This document shows positions 1 to 7,228 of a DNA stretch of 10,475 nt, one piece after another (within the stretch, counting starts at the first letter, position 1; every line of letters begins with the position of its first letter). This stretch comes from Actinomycetes bacterium (lineage in GTDB: Bacteria; Actinomycetota; Acidimicrobiia; Acidimicrobiales; Microtrichaceae), in assembly GCA_023392475.1 (NCBI GenBank), contig JAEVZA010000127.1, positions 1 to 10,475 of the forward strand, read 5' to 3'. The translations under genes and the position numbers were made by a program. Under the pieces are notes generated by a model, which was given only the letters and a program-made list of their open reading frames with translations, made no database searches and was not told the origin of the DNA.

Positions 1-56
1 ATCCGGGGACGGGCGGCACGGCAGCCGGCACGGCGACCGACGGGAGCGGCACGTGA
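1..56 (+). CDS. C-terminal tail of an upstream gene (partial)
   Basis: The frame through position 3 is open from the window edge to a TGA at 54-56. It encodes a tail rich in Gly, Ala and Thr that ends Gly-Ser-Gly-Thr. The stop overlaps the GTG start of the permease as GTGA (53-56), a typical arrangement for translational coupling inside an operon. Permeases of this family usually follow the gene for their ATPase (XylG/MglA type), so the tail may belong to that protein. This is inference from gene order only, because the 17 visible residues carry no domain. Confidence 0.5.
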   Translation, partial: PGTGGTAAGTATDGSGT

Positions 57-1417
57 GCACCTACGACGAGCCGTCGCAGCGGCGCCGGTCGGTGGGCGGG
101 GTGGACCCGGCCGCGTCCGCGTCCTACTCGGACCCCGCCCGCGAGGCGCCGCTCGACGAGGACCCGACGAGCGCCGCCGCCATGTCCCGGGCCCGCCTCG
201 CGACCTCGCCGGAGGTGCTGTCGACGTCGCTCGGTGACTACGCCAAGGCCTCGGTGTCGCGCATCCGCGGCGGGGAGAGCGGCGTCCTGCCCGTCGTCGG
301 CGGCCTGATCCTGATCTCGATCCTGTTCCAGTCGCTCAACTCGAACTTCCTCACGGCCGGCAACCTCGTCAACCTGCTGGTCCAGGGCGCCGCCTACATG
401 CTCCTGGCGCTGGGCGAGACCTTCGCCCTGCTGCTGGGCGAGATCGACCTGTCGATCGGCTTCGTCAGCGGCATCGGCGGGATCATCACGGCCGAGCTCG
501 TGCGGGAGTCGACGGGCTGGCCGTGGTGGGCCGCCGTGATCGTGGCGCTGCTCGCGTGCGCGGGCATCGGGCTCCTGCAGGGGACGATCATCACGCGGCT
601 CGGCGTGCCGTCCTTCGTCGTCACCCTCGCGGGCCTGCTCGGGTGGCAGGGCGTCATGCTGCTCATGCTCGGGGAGGGCGGCTCCGTCCCGATCAACGAC
701 AAGGTGATCAACGACATCACCAGCGGCACCCTCACGCCCGCCGCGAGCTGGGTCGTGATGCTGCTCATCGTGGCGGCGTTCGGGCTCCTGACGTGGCGGC
801 GCGAGGCACGGCGTCGGCGGTCCGGGCTCGCCGCGCCGCCGCCCAGCCTCACCCTGATCAAGGTCGTGGCCGCGCTCGCGGCGGGCATCGTCGTCGTCCT
901 GATCTGCAACACCGACCGCGGCAACCTGATCCCGATCGAGGGCATCCCGTGGGTCGTGCTCGTCGTGCTCGCGGTGCTGGCGGCGTGGACCGTCCTGCTC
1001 GGGCGCACGAGGTTCGGCCGCTACGTCTACGCCGTCGGCGGCAACGCCGAGGCGGCCCGGCGCGCCGGCGTGAACCTCGCCCGCATCCGCACCGGGGCGT
1101 TCATGCTCGGCTCGTTCACGGCCGGCATCGCGGGCGTGGTCTACGCGTCTCGCCTGCGGTCGGTGTCCACCGCCCTCGACGGCGGCACCCTCGTGCTCTA
1201 CGCGGTGGCGGCGGCCGTGATCGGCGGCACCAGCCTGTTCGGCGGCCGCGGTCGTGCCATCAACGCGGTCCTCGGTGGCCTCGTCATCGCCGCGATCGAC
1301 AACGGCATGGGGCTGCAGGGTTACAGCGCGGCCGCCAAGTACGTCGTGACCGCGCTCGTGCTGCTCGCCGCGGTGACGATCGACGCCGTGTCCCGCCGCG
1401 GCCGCACGACCCGCTGA
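53..1417 (+). CDS. Sugar ABC transporter permease (XylH/RbsC-type, BPD_transp_2 family)
   Basis: Integral membrane subunit of a sugar-importing ABC transporter. It would form the channel with a periplasmic-type binding protein and a cytoplasmic ATPase, neither of which lies in the window. The 454-residue protein has many hydrophobic segments from about residue 77 onward. It has the family signature GEIDLSIG at 129-136, a cytoplasmic EAA-like loop FGRYVYAVGGNAEAARRAGV at 321-340, and the late motif AAVIGGTSLFGGRG at 387-400. Its size and the extra helices in the middle resemble XylH (xylose) more than the shorter RbsC. The first 75 or so residues are a polar, probably cytoplasmic extension that most relatives lack, and there is an Arg-rich loop at 249-256. 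The GTG start at 53 is preceded by a GGGAG at 42-46 and overlaps the upstream stop. The substrate cannot be told from sequence. Confidence 0.9.
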   Translation: MSTYDEPSQRRRSVGGVDPAASASYSDPAREAPLDEDPTSAAAMSRARLATSPEVLSTSLGDYAKASVSRIRGGESGVLPVVGGLILISILFQSLNSNFLTAGNLVNLLVQGAAYMLLALGETFALLLGEIDLSIGFVSGIGGIITAELVRESTGWPWWAAVIVALLACAGIGLLQGTIITRLGVPSFVVTLAGLLGWQGVMLLMLGEGGSVPINDKVINDITSGTLTPAASWVVMLLIVAAFGLLTWRREARRRRSGLAAPPPSLTLIKVVAALAAGIVVVLICNTDRGNLIPIEGIPWVVLVVLAVLAAWTVLLGRTRFGRYVYAVGGNAEAARRAGVNLARIRTGAFMLGSFTAGIAGVVYASRLRSVSTALDGGTLVLYAVAAAVIGGTSLFGGRGRAINAVLGGLVIAAIDNGMGLQGYSAAAKYVVTALVLLAAVTIDAVSRRGRTTR

Positions 1418-1428
1418 CATCCGACGCG

Positions 1429-1447
1429 CCGACGACCGCGTCGTCGG
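1429..1447. terminator. Hairpin in the convergent gap between permease and LLM oxidoreductase
   Basis: The 45-bp gap between two converging stop codons contains a perfect 8-bp stem, CCGACGAC (1429-1436) and GTCGTCGG (1440-1447), with loop CGC. No U-tract follows on either strand, as is common for terminators of GC-rich actinobacteria. Because the stem is perfect it could serve both genes. Confidence 0.55.
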
Positions 1448-1462
1448 GTCGGCCCCGAGGCG

Positions 1463-2374
1463 TCAGCCCATCGCGTCGGTGAGGACGGCCATGGTGCGGG
1501 CCTCCTCGTCGGGGTTGCCGCCCATCGGCACCGGCGTGAAGTCCGTGGCCCCCGAGCGCTCGAGTGCCCCGAGCGCGTCACGCACGGCCTCCTCGCCGCC
1601 CACGATCGACAGGTCGCCCAACCCCTCGACCCCCTCGATGTCCATCATCGCCCGGTAGCTCGGGAGCGTGGCGTAGTCGGCGAGGATGGCGGCGAGGAAC
1701 CCGCGGGCGGGCGCGGGGTCGTCGGTGACCCACACGGGGAGCGAGCACACGATCGCCGGCGGGGGACGGTCGGCGCCGGCGGCGGCCTCGTTGATCACGG
1801 GCGCGATGTGCGCCTCGATCGTGCGGGGGCCGACGCACCACAGGATGGTGCCGTCGGTGCGCCGCCCCGCCAGCCGCAGCATCTGCTCGCCGAGCGCCGC
1901 CACCATCACCTTCGGCACGCCCTCCGACGGTCGGGCGCCCTCGCCGTCGAAGGACCACGACTCGCCCTGGTACGACGCCGACCCGGTGGCGAGCAGGTCG
2001 GTGAGGATCGCCAGGTAGTCGACCACGTGGCCGACCGGCCTCGTCCACGGCAGCCGCAGGCTGCCCTCGACGTGCGGCTGGTGGTTCACCCCGATGCCCA
2101 CGACGAGGCGGTCGCCGACCAGGGCCTGCGTCGTCAGCGCCTGGGCGGCCAGCATGTGCGGGTGCCGCTCCCACGTGGAGATCACGGCGGTGCCGATCTC
2201 CATCGGCGATCCGGTGCTGCCGTGCGCGCCGATCAGGGTGAGCGCGTCGATGAGGCCGACCTGCGCGACCCAGTAGCTCGAGAACCCGGCCGCCTCCGCG
2301 CCCGCCATGTCCTCCAGCACGCCGGGCACGCCGTGGGTGAGCATCCGACCGGAACCGTTGATGCCGTAGCGCAT
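1463..2374 (-). CDS. LLM-class F420-dependent oxidoreductase (MSMEG_4879-like family)
   Basis: Luciferase-like monooxygenase fold (TIM barrel), 303 residues. The closest family I recognise is the actinobacterial F420-dependent group named after MSMEG_4879. Supporting features are the N-terminal strand MRYGINGSG, then GFSSYWVAQ (about residues 30-38), WERHPHMLAAQALTTQAL (68-85), GDRLVVGIGVNHQPHVE (87-103), and the late GVPKVMVAALGEQMLRLAG (153-171). Members are expected to move hydride between reduced F420 and an organic substrate in the cytosol. The substrate here is unknown. The ATG at 2372-2374 is the natural start. A TAGGTT hexamer lies exactly 6 nt upstream and there is no Shine-Dalgarno, which points to a leaderless mRNA. 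The gene stands alone, convergent with the permease and divergent from the PKD protein. Confidence 0.88.
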   Translation of the reverse strand: MRYGINGSGRMLTHGVPGVLEDMAGAEAAGFSSYWVAQVGLIDALTLIGAHGSTGSPMEIGTAVISTWERHPHMLAAQALTTQALVGDRLVVGIGVNHQPHVEGSLRLPWTRPVGHVVDYLAILTDLLATGSASYQGESWSFDGEGARPSEGVPKVMVAALGEQMLRLAGRRTDGTILWCVGPRTIEAHIAPVINEAAAGADRPPPAIVCSLPVWVTDDPAPARGFLAAILADYATLPSYRAMMDIEGVEGLGDLSIVGGEEAVRDALGALERSGATDFTPVPMGGNPDEEARTMAVLTDAMG

Positions 2375-2380
2375 GACCGG

Positions 2381-2386
2381 AACCTA
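2381..2386 (-). promoter_or_regulatory. -10 element of the LLM oxidoreductase gene, leaderless
   Basis: On the minus strand TAGGTT is followed by CCGGTC and then the ATG. A transcript starting about 7 nt after the hexamer would begin at the start codon. The same 6-nt spacing recurs at three other genes in this window. Confidence 0.55.
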
Positions 2387-2512
2387 GGGCAGCGCGCGAC
2401 GTCGCGGCGCTGCCCGAGGGCTGAGCCGCCCCCGTCCCGCGCGCCCGTCCCGAGAACCGACCACGCTCCGCGGGCGAGGCGTCATGCTCAGCGACCGCCG
2501 GCGAACTCCCTC

Positions 2513-2541
2513 TTGCCCGCGCATGAACGGAGGGCAAAACT
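2513..2541 (+). promoter_or_regulatory. Candidate promoter of the PKD/propeller gene
   Basis: TTGCCC (2513-2518) and AAAACT (2536-2541) are 17 bp apart, the usual spacing of -35 and -10 boxes. The -10 resembles the AACACT and CACACT hexamers seen at the other genes. TTGCCC also forms a 6-bp inverted repeat with GGGCAA (2532-2537), which could be coincidental. The predicted leader of about 35 nt contains the GGGAGGA ribosome binding site at 2572-2578. The rest of the 209-bp divergent region shows nothing else I can name. Confidence 0.4.
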
Positions 2542-2583
2542 CGCCGCTGTTGCGGGGCGGGCCCACGACACGGGAGGACAGCG

Positions 2584-4359
2584 ATGCACAGGCGGGTGCA
2601 GTTCCTGCTCGCGGCCATGGCGGTGGCCGTGGTCACGACGGTGGTGTCGGTCGCACCGGCGAGCGCGGCCCCGGCCGCGTCGACACCGATCAGCAACCGC
2701 GTCGCGTGGGCGCGCACCAACGGTGACATCCTCGCCATCACGAAGGTGCAGGGTGCCGCCGCCGACCTGATCGCGATCGGGGGCAACTTCACCGCCGTGG
2801 TCACGCCCGACGGCGTGAGCCACGCGGCGAAGAACTTCGCGGTCCTCGAGGAGTTCACCGGCGCGCTGGTCTACGCGGGCAACGCGGACTCGTACGTGCG
2901 GGCGATCAGCAGCTGGAACGGGACCATCTACCTCGGCGGCAACTTCGCCAACTTCGGCGGCGTGGCGCGGAGCCGGCTCGCTGCCCTCTCGCCGTCGTAC
3001 GCGGTGACCCCGTGGAACCCAGGTGCGGCCTCCACCGTCCGGGCCGTCCTCGGGAGCGCGGCCGGCGTGTACTTCGCCGGCGAGGGCACGTCGGTCAAGC
3101 TCGTGAACCCGACCACCGGCGCCACCATCACGTCGCAGCCGGTCGGGGGCGGGGCGGTCCGCTCGCTGCTGCTGTCACCCGACAGCTCGTGGCTCTACGT
3201 CGGTGGCCTGTTCGAGACGTTCGGCGGGCTCCCGCGCCACGGCCTGATCCGGGCCAACTCGCTCAGCCTGTCACCCGACAGCGGGTTCAACGCCGGGCTG
3301 CGCCCCGACTCCGGGGTGGGCGCCGACGGCGACTACGACGGCCAGGCCGGCAGCTCGCTCGCGTTCGACGCCGCCCGCAACCGCCTGGTCGTCGGCATCG
3401 CCGGATACGGCTCCGACGAGACCAGGGTCTTCAACGCGACGACCGGGGCGCTGGCGTGGGGCGTCTTCCAGCCCGGCGACGGCCAGGGCGTCGGGGTCGT
3501 GGGGAGCACCTACATCGTCGGCTACCACCGGCACGACCTCACGAACCCGTGGCCGTACTTCGCCGCGCAGCTCGAGGCGACCAACGGATCCCTCACCAAC
3601 TGGGACCCGGGCCTCACGGGCTTCCAGAGCAACGAGGACGGCGGCAACAACGGCGTCCAGGCGATCTACGTCGACCAGGCGAACCGCAAGATCTTCCTCG
3701 CCGGCGCCTTCACGACGCCCGTCAAGTCCCTCGCCCTCTACACGTGGGGCGATCCGGTGACGCCGCCGCCCAACCAGCCGCCGACCGCGTCCTTCACGTC
3801 CTCGGTGTCGTCGATGACGGCCTCCTTCGACGGCTCGCTGTCCTCGGACAAGGACGGCACGATCGCGTCGTACGCGTGGAACTTCGGCGACGGCGGCACG
3901 GCGAGCGGGGGGACCGCTCGCCACACGTACGCCTCGGCCGGGACCTACACGGTCACGCTGAAGGTCACCGACAACCGGGGCGCGTCGTCGACGACCTCCA
4001 AGTCGGTGACGGTGCCCTCGCCGGTGACGCCGCCGCCCGGCGACCAGCCGCCCATCGGCCAGCTGCTGATCACGAACGTCGACAAGCGCAGCTACTCCAT
4101 CCTCGGCTACGCGATCGACCCGGACACGGACGACCCGATCCAGGTGCTCGTGGACATCCACGGCGTCGGCCAGACGCTGCTCACCGCGGACTACACGCTG
4201 CCCGGCCTGCCGCAGTCGCACCCGGGGTTCGGCCCGAACCACGGCTTCCTGTTCAACGCCCAGCTGCCGCCCGGCACGCGTGACGTGTGCGTCTACGCCA
4301 TCGGCGCGGACGGCGGGCAGAACAGCGTGATCGGCTGCAACCGCGTCACCGTCAAGTGA
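2584..4359 (+). CDS. Secreted beta-propeller-like protein with PKD domain and two-cysteine C-terminal module
   Basis: 591 residues. A Sec signal peptide is clear: basic start, hydrophobic core at about 7-24, and likely cleavage after Ala-Ser-Ala (A28). Residues 40-385 contain repeats of the type hydrophobic-GGxF-xxx-GG-xxR-xxL, seen as IAIGGNF (63-69), IYLGGNFANFGGVARSRL (115-132), LYVGGLFETFGG (about 203-214) and IFLAGAF (about 369-375). This suggests a beta-propeller. A PKD domain occupies about 400-478 with the hallmark WNFGDG at 432-437. Proline-rich linkers flank it. The last 105 or so residues form a module with ILGYAIDPDTDDP and two cysteines (C569, C585), probably a disulfide. The start is fixed by GGGAGGA, 5 nt before the ATG. 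No catalytic motif is visible. A cell-surface or extracellular binding role is an inference. Confidence 0.85.
   Translation: MHRRVQFLLAAMAVAVVTTVVSVAPASAAPAASTPISNRVAWARTNGDILAITKVQGAAADLIAIGGNFTAVVTPDGVSHAAKNFAVLEEFTGALVYAGNADSYVRAISSWNGTIYLGGNFANFGGVARSRLAALSPSYAVTPWNPGAASTVRAVLGSAAGVYFAGEGTSVKLVNPTTGATITSQPVGGGAVRSLLLSPDSSWLYVGGLFETFGGLPRHGLIRANSLSLSPDSGFNAGLRPDSGVGADGDYDGQAGSSLAFDAARNRLVVGIAGYGSDETRVFNATTGALAWGVFQPGDGQGVGVVGSTYIVGYHRHDLTNPWPYFAAQLEATNGSLTNWDPGLTGFQSNEDGGNNGVQAIYVDQANRKIFLAGAFTTPVKSLALYTWGDPVTPPPNQPPTASFTSSVSSMTASFDGSLSSDKDGTIASYAWNFGDGGTASGGTARHTYASAGTYTVTLKVTDNRGASSTTSKSVTVPSPVTPPPGDQPPIGQLLITNVDKRSYSILGYAIDPDTDDPIQVLVDIHGVGQTLLTADYTLPGLPQSHPGFGPNHGFLFNAQLPPGTRDVCVYAIGADGGQNSVIGCNRVTVK
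3754..3771 (+). repeat. First copy of an 18-bp direct repeat encoding the PKD-flanking linker
   Basis: CCGGTGACGCCGCCGCCC occurs here and again, identical, at 4021-4038. Each copy encodes the VTPPP linker, followed shortly by QPP, on one side of the PKD domain. Identical flanks could mark how the domain was inserted or could let it be duplicated or lost by recombination. Confidence 0.7.
4021..4038 (+). repeat. Second copy of the 18-bp linker repeat
   Basis: Exact copy of 3754-3771. It is located after the PKD domain and before the C-terminal two-cysteine module. Confidence 0.7.
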
Positions 4360-4371
4360 GCCAGCGGGGCA

Positions 4372-4406
4372 GGGGCGGTCCGGTCACGCGGTGACCGGGC
4401 CGTCCC
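4372..4406 (+). terminator. 16-bp hairpin terminator of the PKD/propeller gene
   Basis: GGGGCGGTCCGGTCAC (4372-4387) pairs with GTGACCGGGCCGTCCC (4391-4406) around the loop GCG. All 16 positions pair in the plus-strand RNA, two of them as G-U wobbles (4379/4399 and 4375/4403). In the minus-strand RNA these two become A-C mismatches, so the hairpin is built for plus-strand transcripts. It begins 13 nt after the stop at 4359 and runs into the 3' end of the converging hemoglobin gene. There is no U-tract. Confidence 0.65.
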
Positions 4407-4833
4407 AGTCCCACCGCTCGAGGGGCAGCTCGGACGGCACGTCCCAGGGCGAGCCCGGGTACGCGGACATCCGCTCGGTCGCCCAACCGAACCACACGAC
4501 GAGCGTGGCGCGCAGCTCGGGGTCGTCGGGGAGGGCGGCGTCGTCGAGGGCGAGCGCGAAGCAGCCCTGCGCCCGCTCGTCCATCTCGTGGTGCTCGCCG
4601 TTGCCGGAGTGCATGCGCACGACCCCGGTCTCGGTGCCCATGCCCGTGGTGTAGGCCGGCGGACCGCCGAGGGTCTCGGCCCAGTAGGCGGCGAGCCGCT
4701 CGGTGTGCTGGGGGTGGACGCCGTGCGAGAACGCGTGGCTGACCACGGGATCGGCGAGGCACCGCTCGTGCCACGCCGCGGCGAGCCGGACGAAGGCGTC
4801 GGCACCACCGGCGGACTCGTAGATCGACGGCAT
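4384..4833 (-). CDS. Group II truncated hemoglobin
   Basis: 149-residue heme protein of the 2-over-2 globin fold, belonging to the actinobacterial group II branch. Visible features are the start MPSIYESAGG, the helix-B/C segment WHERCLADPVVSHAFSHG (21-38), HPQHTERLAAYWAETLGGPP (40-59), and VVRMHSGNGEHHEMDERA (71-88). H75 is the most likely proximal heme ligand (F8). Aligning LADP with typical members puts His22 where helix B usually has Tyr B10, after Trp21, which suggests an altered distal pocket. Such proteins bind O2 or NO and take part in NO detoxification or redox chemistry in the cytosol; the exact role here is unknown. I chose the ATG at 4833 because family members start just before this motif. 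A GTG six codons upstream (4851) is the alternative, and neither has a good Shine-Dalgarno. It is divergent from katG. Confidence 0.85.
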   Translation of the reverse strand: MPSIYESAGGADAFVRLAAAWHERCLADPVVSHAFSHGVHPQHTERLAAYWAETLGGPPAYTTGMGTETGVVRMHSGNGEHHEMDERAQGCFALALDDAALPDDPELRATLVVWFGWATERMSAYPGSPWDVPSELPLERWDWDGPVTA

Positions 4834-4851
4834 CGCCCGCGAGTCTCGCAC

Positions 4852-4865
4852 CGGCGACGTCGCCG
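4852..4865. promoter_or_regulatory. Perfect 14-bp palindrome upstream of the hemoglobin gene
   Basis: CGGCGACGTCGCCG is a perfect inverted repeat. It lies 18 nt before the hemoglobin ATG in the 167-bp divergent region shared with katG. A second perfect palindrome, CGATCGATCG, is at 4886-4895. Either could bind a dimeric regulator. GC-rich DNA yields some such palindromes by chance, so this is only a candidate operator. Confidence 0.3.
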
Positions 4866-4965
4866 CTGCCGCCCACGGGCGCCGCCGATCGATCGCCTCC
4901 TCCCGACCGGCGCGTGATCCCCGCGTCGGCGACCCACCCGGGCAGCCGCGCCGAGGGGCACTGGC

Positions 4966-4995
4966 TAGGGTCGGAGCGACGACGACCGAGGAGGT
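4966..4995 (+). promoter_or_regulatory. katG -10 element and ribosome binding site
   Basis: TAGGGT (4966-4971) lies 29 nt before the GTG start. GAGGAGGT (4988-4995) lies 5 nt before it and is the strongest Shine-Dalgarno in the window. The same layout (TAGGNN, about 28 nt, purine-rich RBS inside) occurs at the genes starting at 9399 and 9248. Confidence 0.6.
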
Positions 4996-5000
4996 CCGAC

Positions 5001-7181
5001 GTGTCCGAGAGCGAGAACCCGGCCATCCCGACGCCGAAGCCGGAGGACGGTCACCCCCGCAGCAACAAGGACTGGTGGCCCGACCAGCTCGACCTGTCGG
5101 TCCTCCGCCAGCACGACGTCAGGTCGGGGCCGCTCGACCCCGACTTCGACTACGCGGCCGCCGTCGCCGACCTGGACGTCGAGGCGCTCAAGCGCGACGT
5201 CGTCGAGGTCATGACCACGTCGCAGGACTGGTGGCCCGCGGACTACGGCCACTACGGCCCGCTGTTCATCCGCATGTCCTGGCACGCGGCCGGCACGTAC
5301 CGCATCGCCGACGGCCGCGGCGGCGCGGGCCAGGGCGCGCAGCGGTTCGCCCCCCTCAACAGCTGGCCCGACAACGCCAACCTGGACAAGGCCCGGCGCC
5401 TCCTGTGGCCGGTCAAGCAGCGGTACGGCCAGCAGGTCTCGTGGGCGGACCTGCTCGTGCTGGCCGGCAACTGCGCGCTGGAGTCGATGGGCTTCAGCAC
5501 GTTCGGCTTCGCGTTCGGTCGGCCCGACATCTGGGAGCCCGACGAGGTCTACTGGGGTCCTGAGGACACGTGGCTCGGCGACGAGCGCTACAGCGGCGTG
5601 CGCGACCTCGAGAACCCGCTCGGCGCGGTGCAGATGGGCCTCATCTACGTGAACCCCGAGGGCCCGAACGGGAACCCCGACCCGATCGCCGCCGCCGTCG
5701 ACATCCGCGAGACGTTCGCGCGCATGGCCATGGACGACGAGGAGACGGTCGCCCTGATCGTCGGCGGCCACACGTTCGGCAAGTGCCACGGCGCGGTGGA
5801 CCCGGAGTACGTCGGTCCGGAGCCGGAGGGCTGCCCGGTGCAGGCGCAGGGCCTCGGCTGGAAGAACTCCTTCGGCACCGGCGACGGCGACGACACGATC
5901 ACGAGCGGGCTCGAGGGCGCGTGGACGAACCACCCGACCGTCTGGGACAACGGCTTCCTCGACAACCTCTACGGCTACGAGTGGGAGCTCACCACCAGCC
6001 CCGCGGGCGCCCAGCAGTGGACCCCGACGGACGAGGCGGCCGCCGACAAGGTGCCCGACGCGCACGATCCGTCGAAGCGCCACGCGCCGATGATGCTCAC
6101 GACGGACCTGGCGCTCCGGATGGACCCCGTCTACGGCCCGATCTCGAAGCGGTTCCACGAGCACCCCGACGAGCTCGCCCTGGCGTTCGCCAAGGCCTGG
6201 TACAAGCTCCTGCACCGCGACATGGGCCCGCTGTCCCGCTACCTCGGTCCCTGGGTGGCCGAGCCGCAGCTCTGGCAGGACCCGGTGCCGGCCGTCGACC
6301 ACGCTCTCGTCGGCGACGCGGAGGTCGCGGACCTCAAGGCGAGGGTCCTGGCGTCGGGGCTCACCGTGCCGCAGCTCGTGCGCACGGCGTGGGCGTCGGC
6401 CGCCACCTTCCGCGGCACCGACAAGCGCGGCGGTGCCAACGGTGCCCGCATCCGCCTCGCCCCGCAGAGGGACTGGGCCGTCAACCAGCCGGAGGAGCTC
6501 GCCACGGTGCTGGCCACCCTCGAGGGCATCCAGCGCGACTTCAACGACTCGCAGTCGGGTGGGACCCGCATCTCGCTCGCCGACCTCATCGTGCTGGCCG
6601 GCGGGGCCGCGGTCGAGCAGGCGGCGCGCGACGGGGGCGTGGACGTCACGGTGCCGTTCGCGCCGGGCCGGACCGACGCGACGCAGGAGGAGACCGACGT
6701 CGACTCGTTCGCGGTGCTCGAGCCGCGGGCGGACGGCTTCCGCAACCACGTGCGCCCGGGCGAGAAGGTGTCACCCGAGACGCTGCTCCTCGACCGCGCC
6801 AACCTGCTCGCCCTCACGGCCCCGGAGATGACGGTGCTGATCGGCGGCATGCGGGCGCTCGGCGCCAACGCCGGGGACAGCCCGCACGGCGTCCTCACCG
6901 ACCGGCCGGGCACCCTCACGAACGACGTGCTCGTCAACCTGCTCGACATGGGCACGGAGTGGACCACGTCGTCCGACGAGCACGTCTACGAGGGTCGCGA
7001 CCGCTCGACGGGCGAGCTGCGGTGGACGGCCACCGCGGTCGACCTCGTGTTCGGCTCCAGCTCCGTGCTCCGCTCCCTCAGCGAGGTGTACGCCTCGGTG
7101 GACGCCGGCGAGAAGTTCGTGCGCGACTTCGTGGCGGCGTGGGACAAGGTCATGTGCCTGGACCGGTTCGACCTGCGCTGA
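5001..7181 (+). CDS. katG: Bifunctional catalase-peroxidase KatG
   Basis: 726 residues, full family length, with the duplicated two-domain structure. It breaks down H2O2 as catalase and as broad-range peroxidase in the cytosol. All key residues are present. The distal heme side is R91, W94 and H95 (RMSWHAAGTYR). The Trp-Tyr-Met crosslink that gives catalase activity is W94, Y216 and M242. Proximal residues are H257 (GGHTFGKCHG), W308 and D369. The arginine switch is R406 (LLHRDMGP). Numbering runs 12-13 below M. tuberculosis KatG, so S302 corresponds to its Ser315, the position altered in isoniazid resistance. The GTG at 5001 is chosen over an in-frame ATG at 4914 because of the RBS at 4988-4995 and because the family begins close to this point. 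No furA lies upstream, the usual actinobacterial partner; the divergent neighbour is instead a truncated hemoglobin. Confidence 0.98.
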   Translation: MSESENPAIPTPKPEDGHPRSNKDWWPDQLDLSVLRQHDVRSGPLDPDFDYAAAVADLDVEALKRDVVEVMTTSQDWWPADYGHYGPLFIRMSWHAAGTYRIADGRGGAGQGAQRFAPLNSWPDNANLDKARRLLWPVKQRYGQQVSWADLLVLAGNCALESMGFSTFGFAFGRPDIWEPDEVYWGPEDTWLGDERYSGVRDLENPLGAVQMGLIYVNPEGPNGNPDPIAAAVDIRETFARMAMDDEETVALIVGGHTFGKCHGAVDPEYVGPEPEGCPVQAQGLGWKNSFGTGDGDDTITSGLEGAWTNHPTVWDNGFLDNLYGYEWELTTSPAGAQQWTPTDEAAADKVPDAHDPSKRHAPMMLTTDLALRMDPVYGPISKRFHEHPDELALAFAKAWYKLLHRDMGPLSRYLGPWVAEPQLWQDPVPAVDHALVGDAEVADLKARVLASGLTVPQLVRTAWASAATFRGTDKRGGANGARIRLAPQRDWAVNQPEELATVLATLEGIQRDFNDSQSGGTRISLADLIVLAGGAAVEQAARDGGVDVTVPFAPGRTDATQEETDVDSFAVLEPRADGFRNHVRPGEKVSPETLLLDRANLLALTAPEMTVLIGGMRALGANAGDSPHGVLTDRPGTLTNDVLVNLLDMGTEWTTSSDEHVYEGRDRSTGELRWTATAVDLVFGSSSVLRSLSEVYASVDAGEKFVRDFVAAWDKVMCLDRFDLR

Positions 7182-7216
7182 GCCGCAACTCCCGGGCCGC
7201 CGACGGACCGGTCTGG

Positions 7217-7222
7217 AACACT
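7217..7222 (+). promoter_or_regulatory. -10 element of the MBL-fold gene, leaderless
   Basis: AACACT stands exactly 6 nt before the GTG at 7229, with no Shine-Dalgarno. The surrounding TGGAACACTGG (7214-7224) matches TGGCACACTGG at 10003-10013 in 10 of 11 bases, also 6 nt from a GTG. An 8-bp palindrome, GACCGGTC (7206-7213), lies just upstream and could be an operator. Confidence 0.55.
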
Positions 7223-7228
7223 GGCGGC

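Noticed and set aside
2528..2583. Possible cyclic di-GMP riboswitch, suggested by GGAGGGCAAAAC before a secreted PKD protein
   Set aside because: The conserved GACGCAAAGC part and the expected helices are missing. The segment is better read as a promoter plus RBS leader.
1578..2858. 426-residue minus-strand frame overlapping the LLM gene and the PKD gene
   Set aside because: It is a shadow frame, rich in Arg, Gly and Ala, crossing two well-supported genes and their divergent promoters.
4965..6749. Long open frame on the minus strand opposite katG (594 residues)
   Set aside because: It is an antisense shadow of katG caused by high GC. Its composition (Arg, Val, Gly and His runs) is not protein-like and katG is unambiguous.
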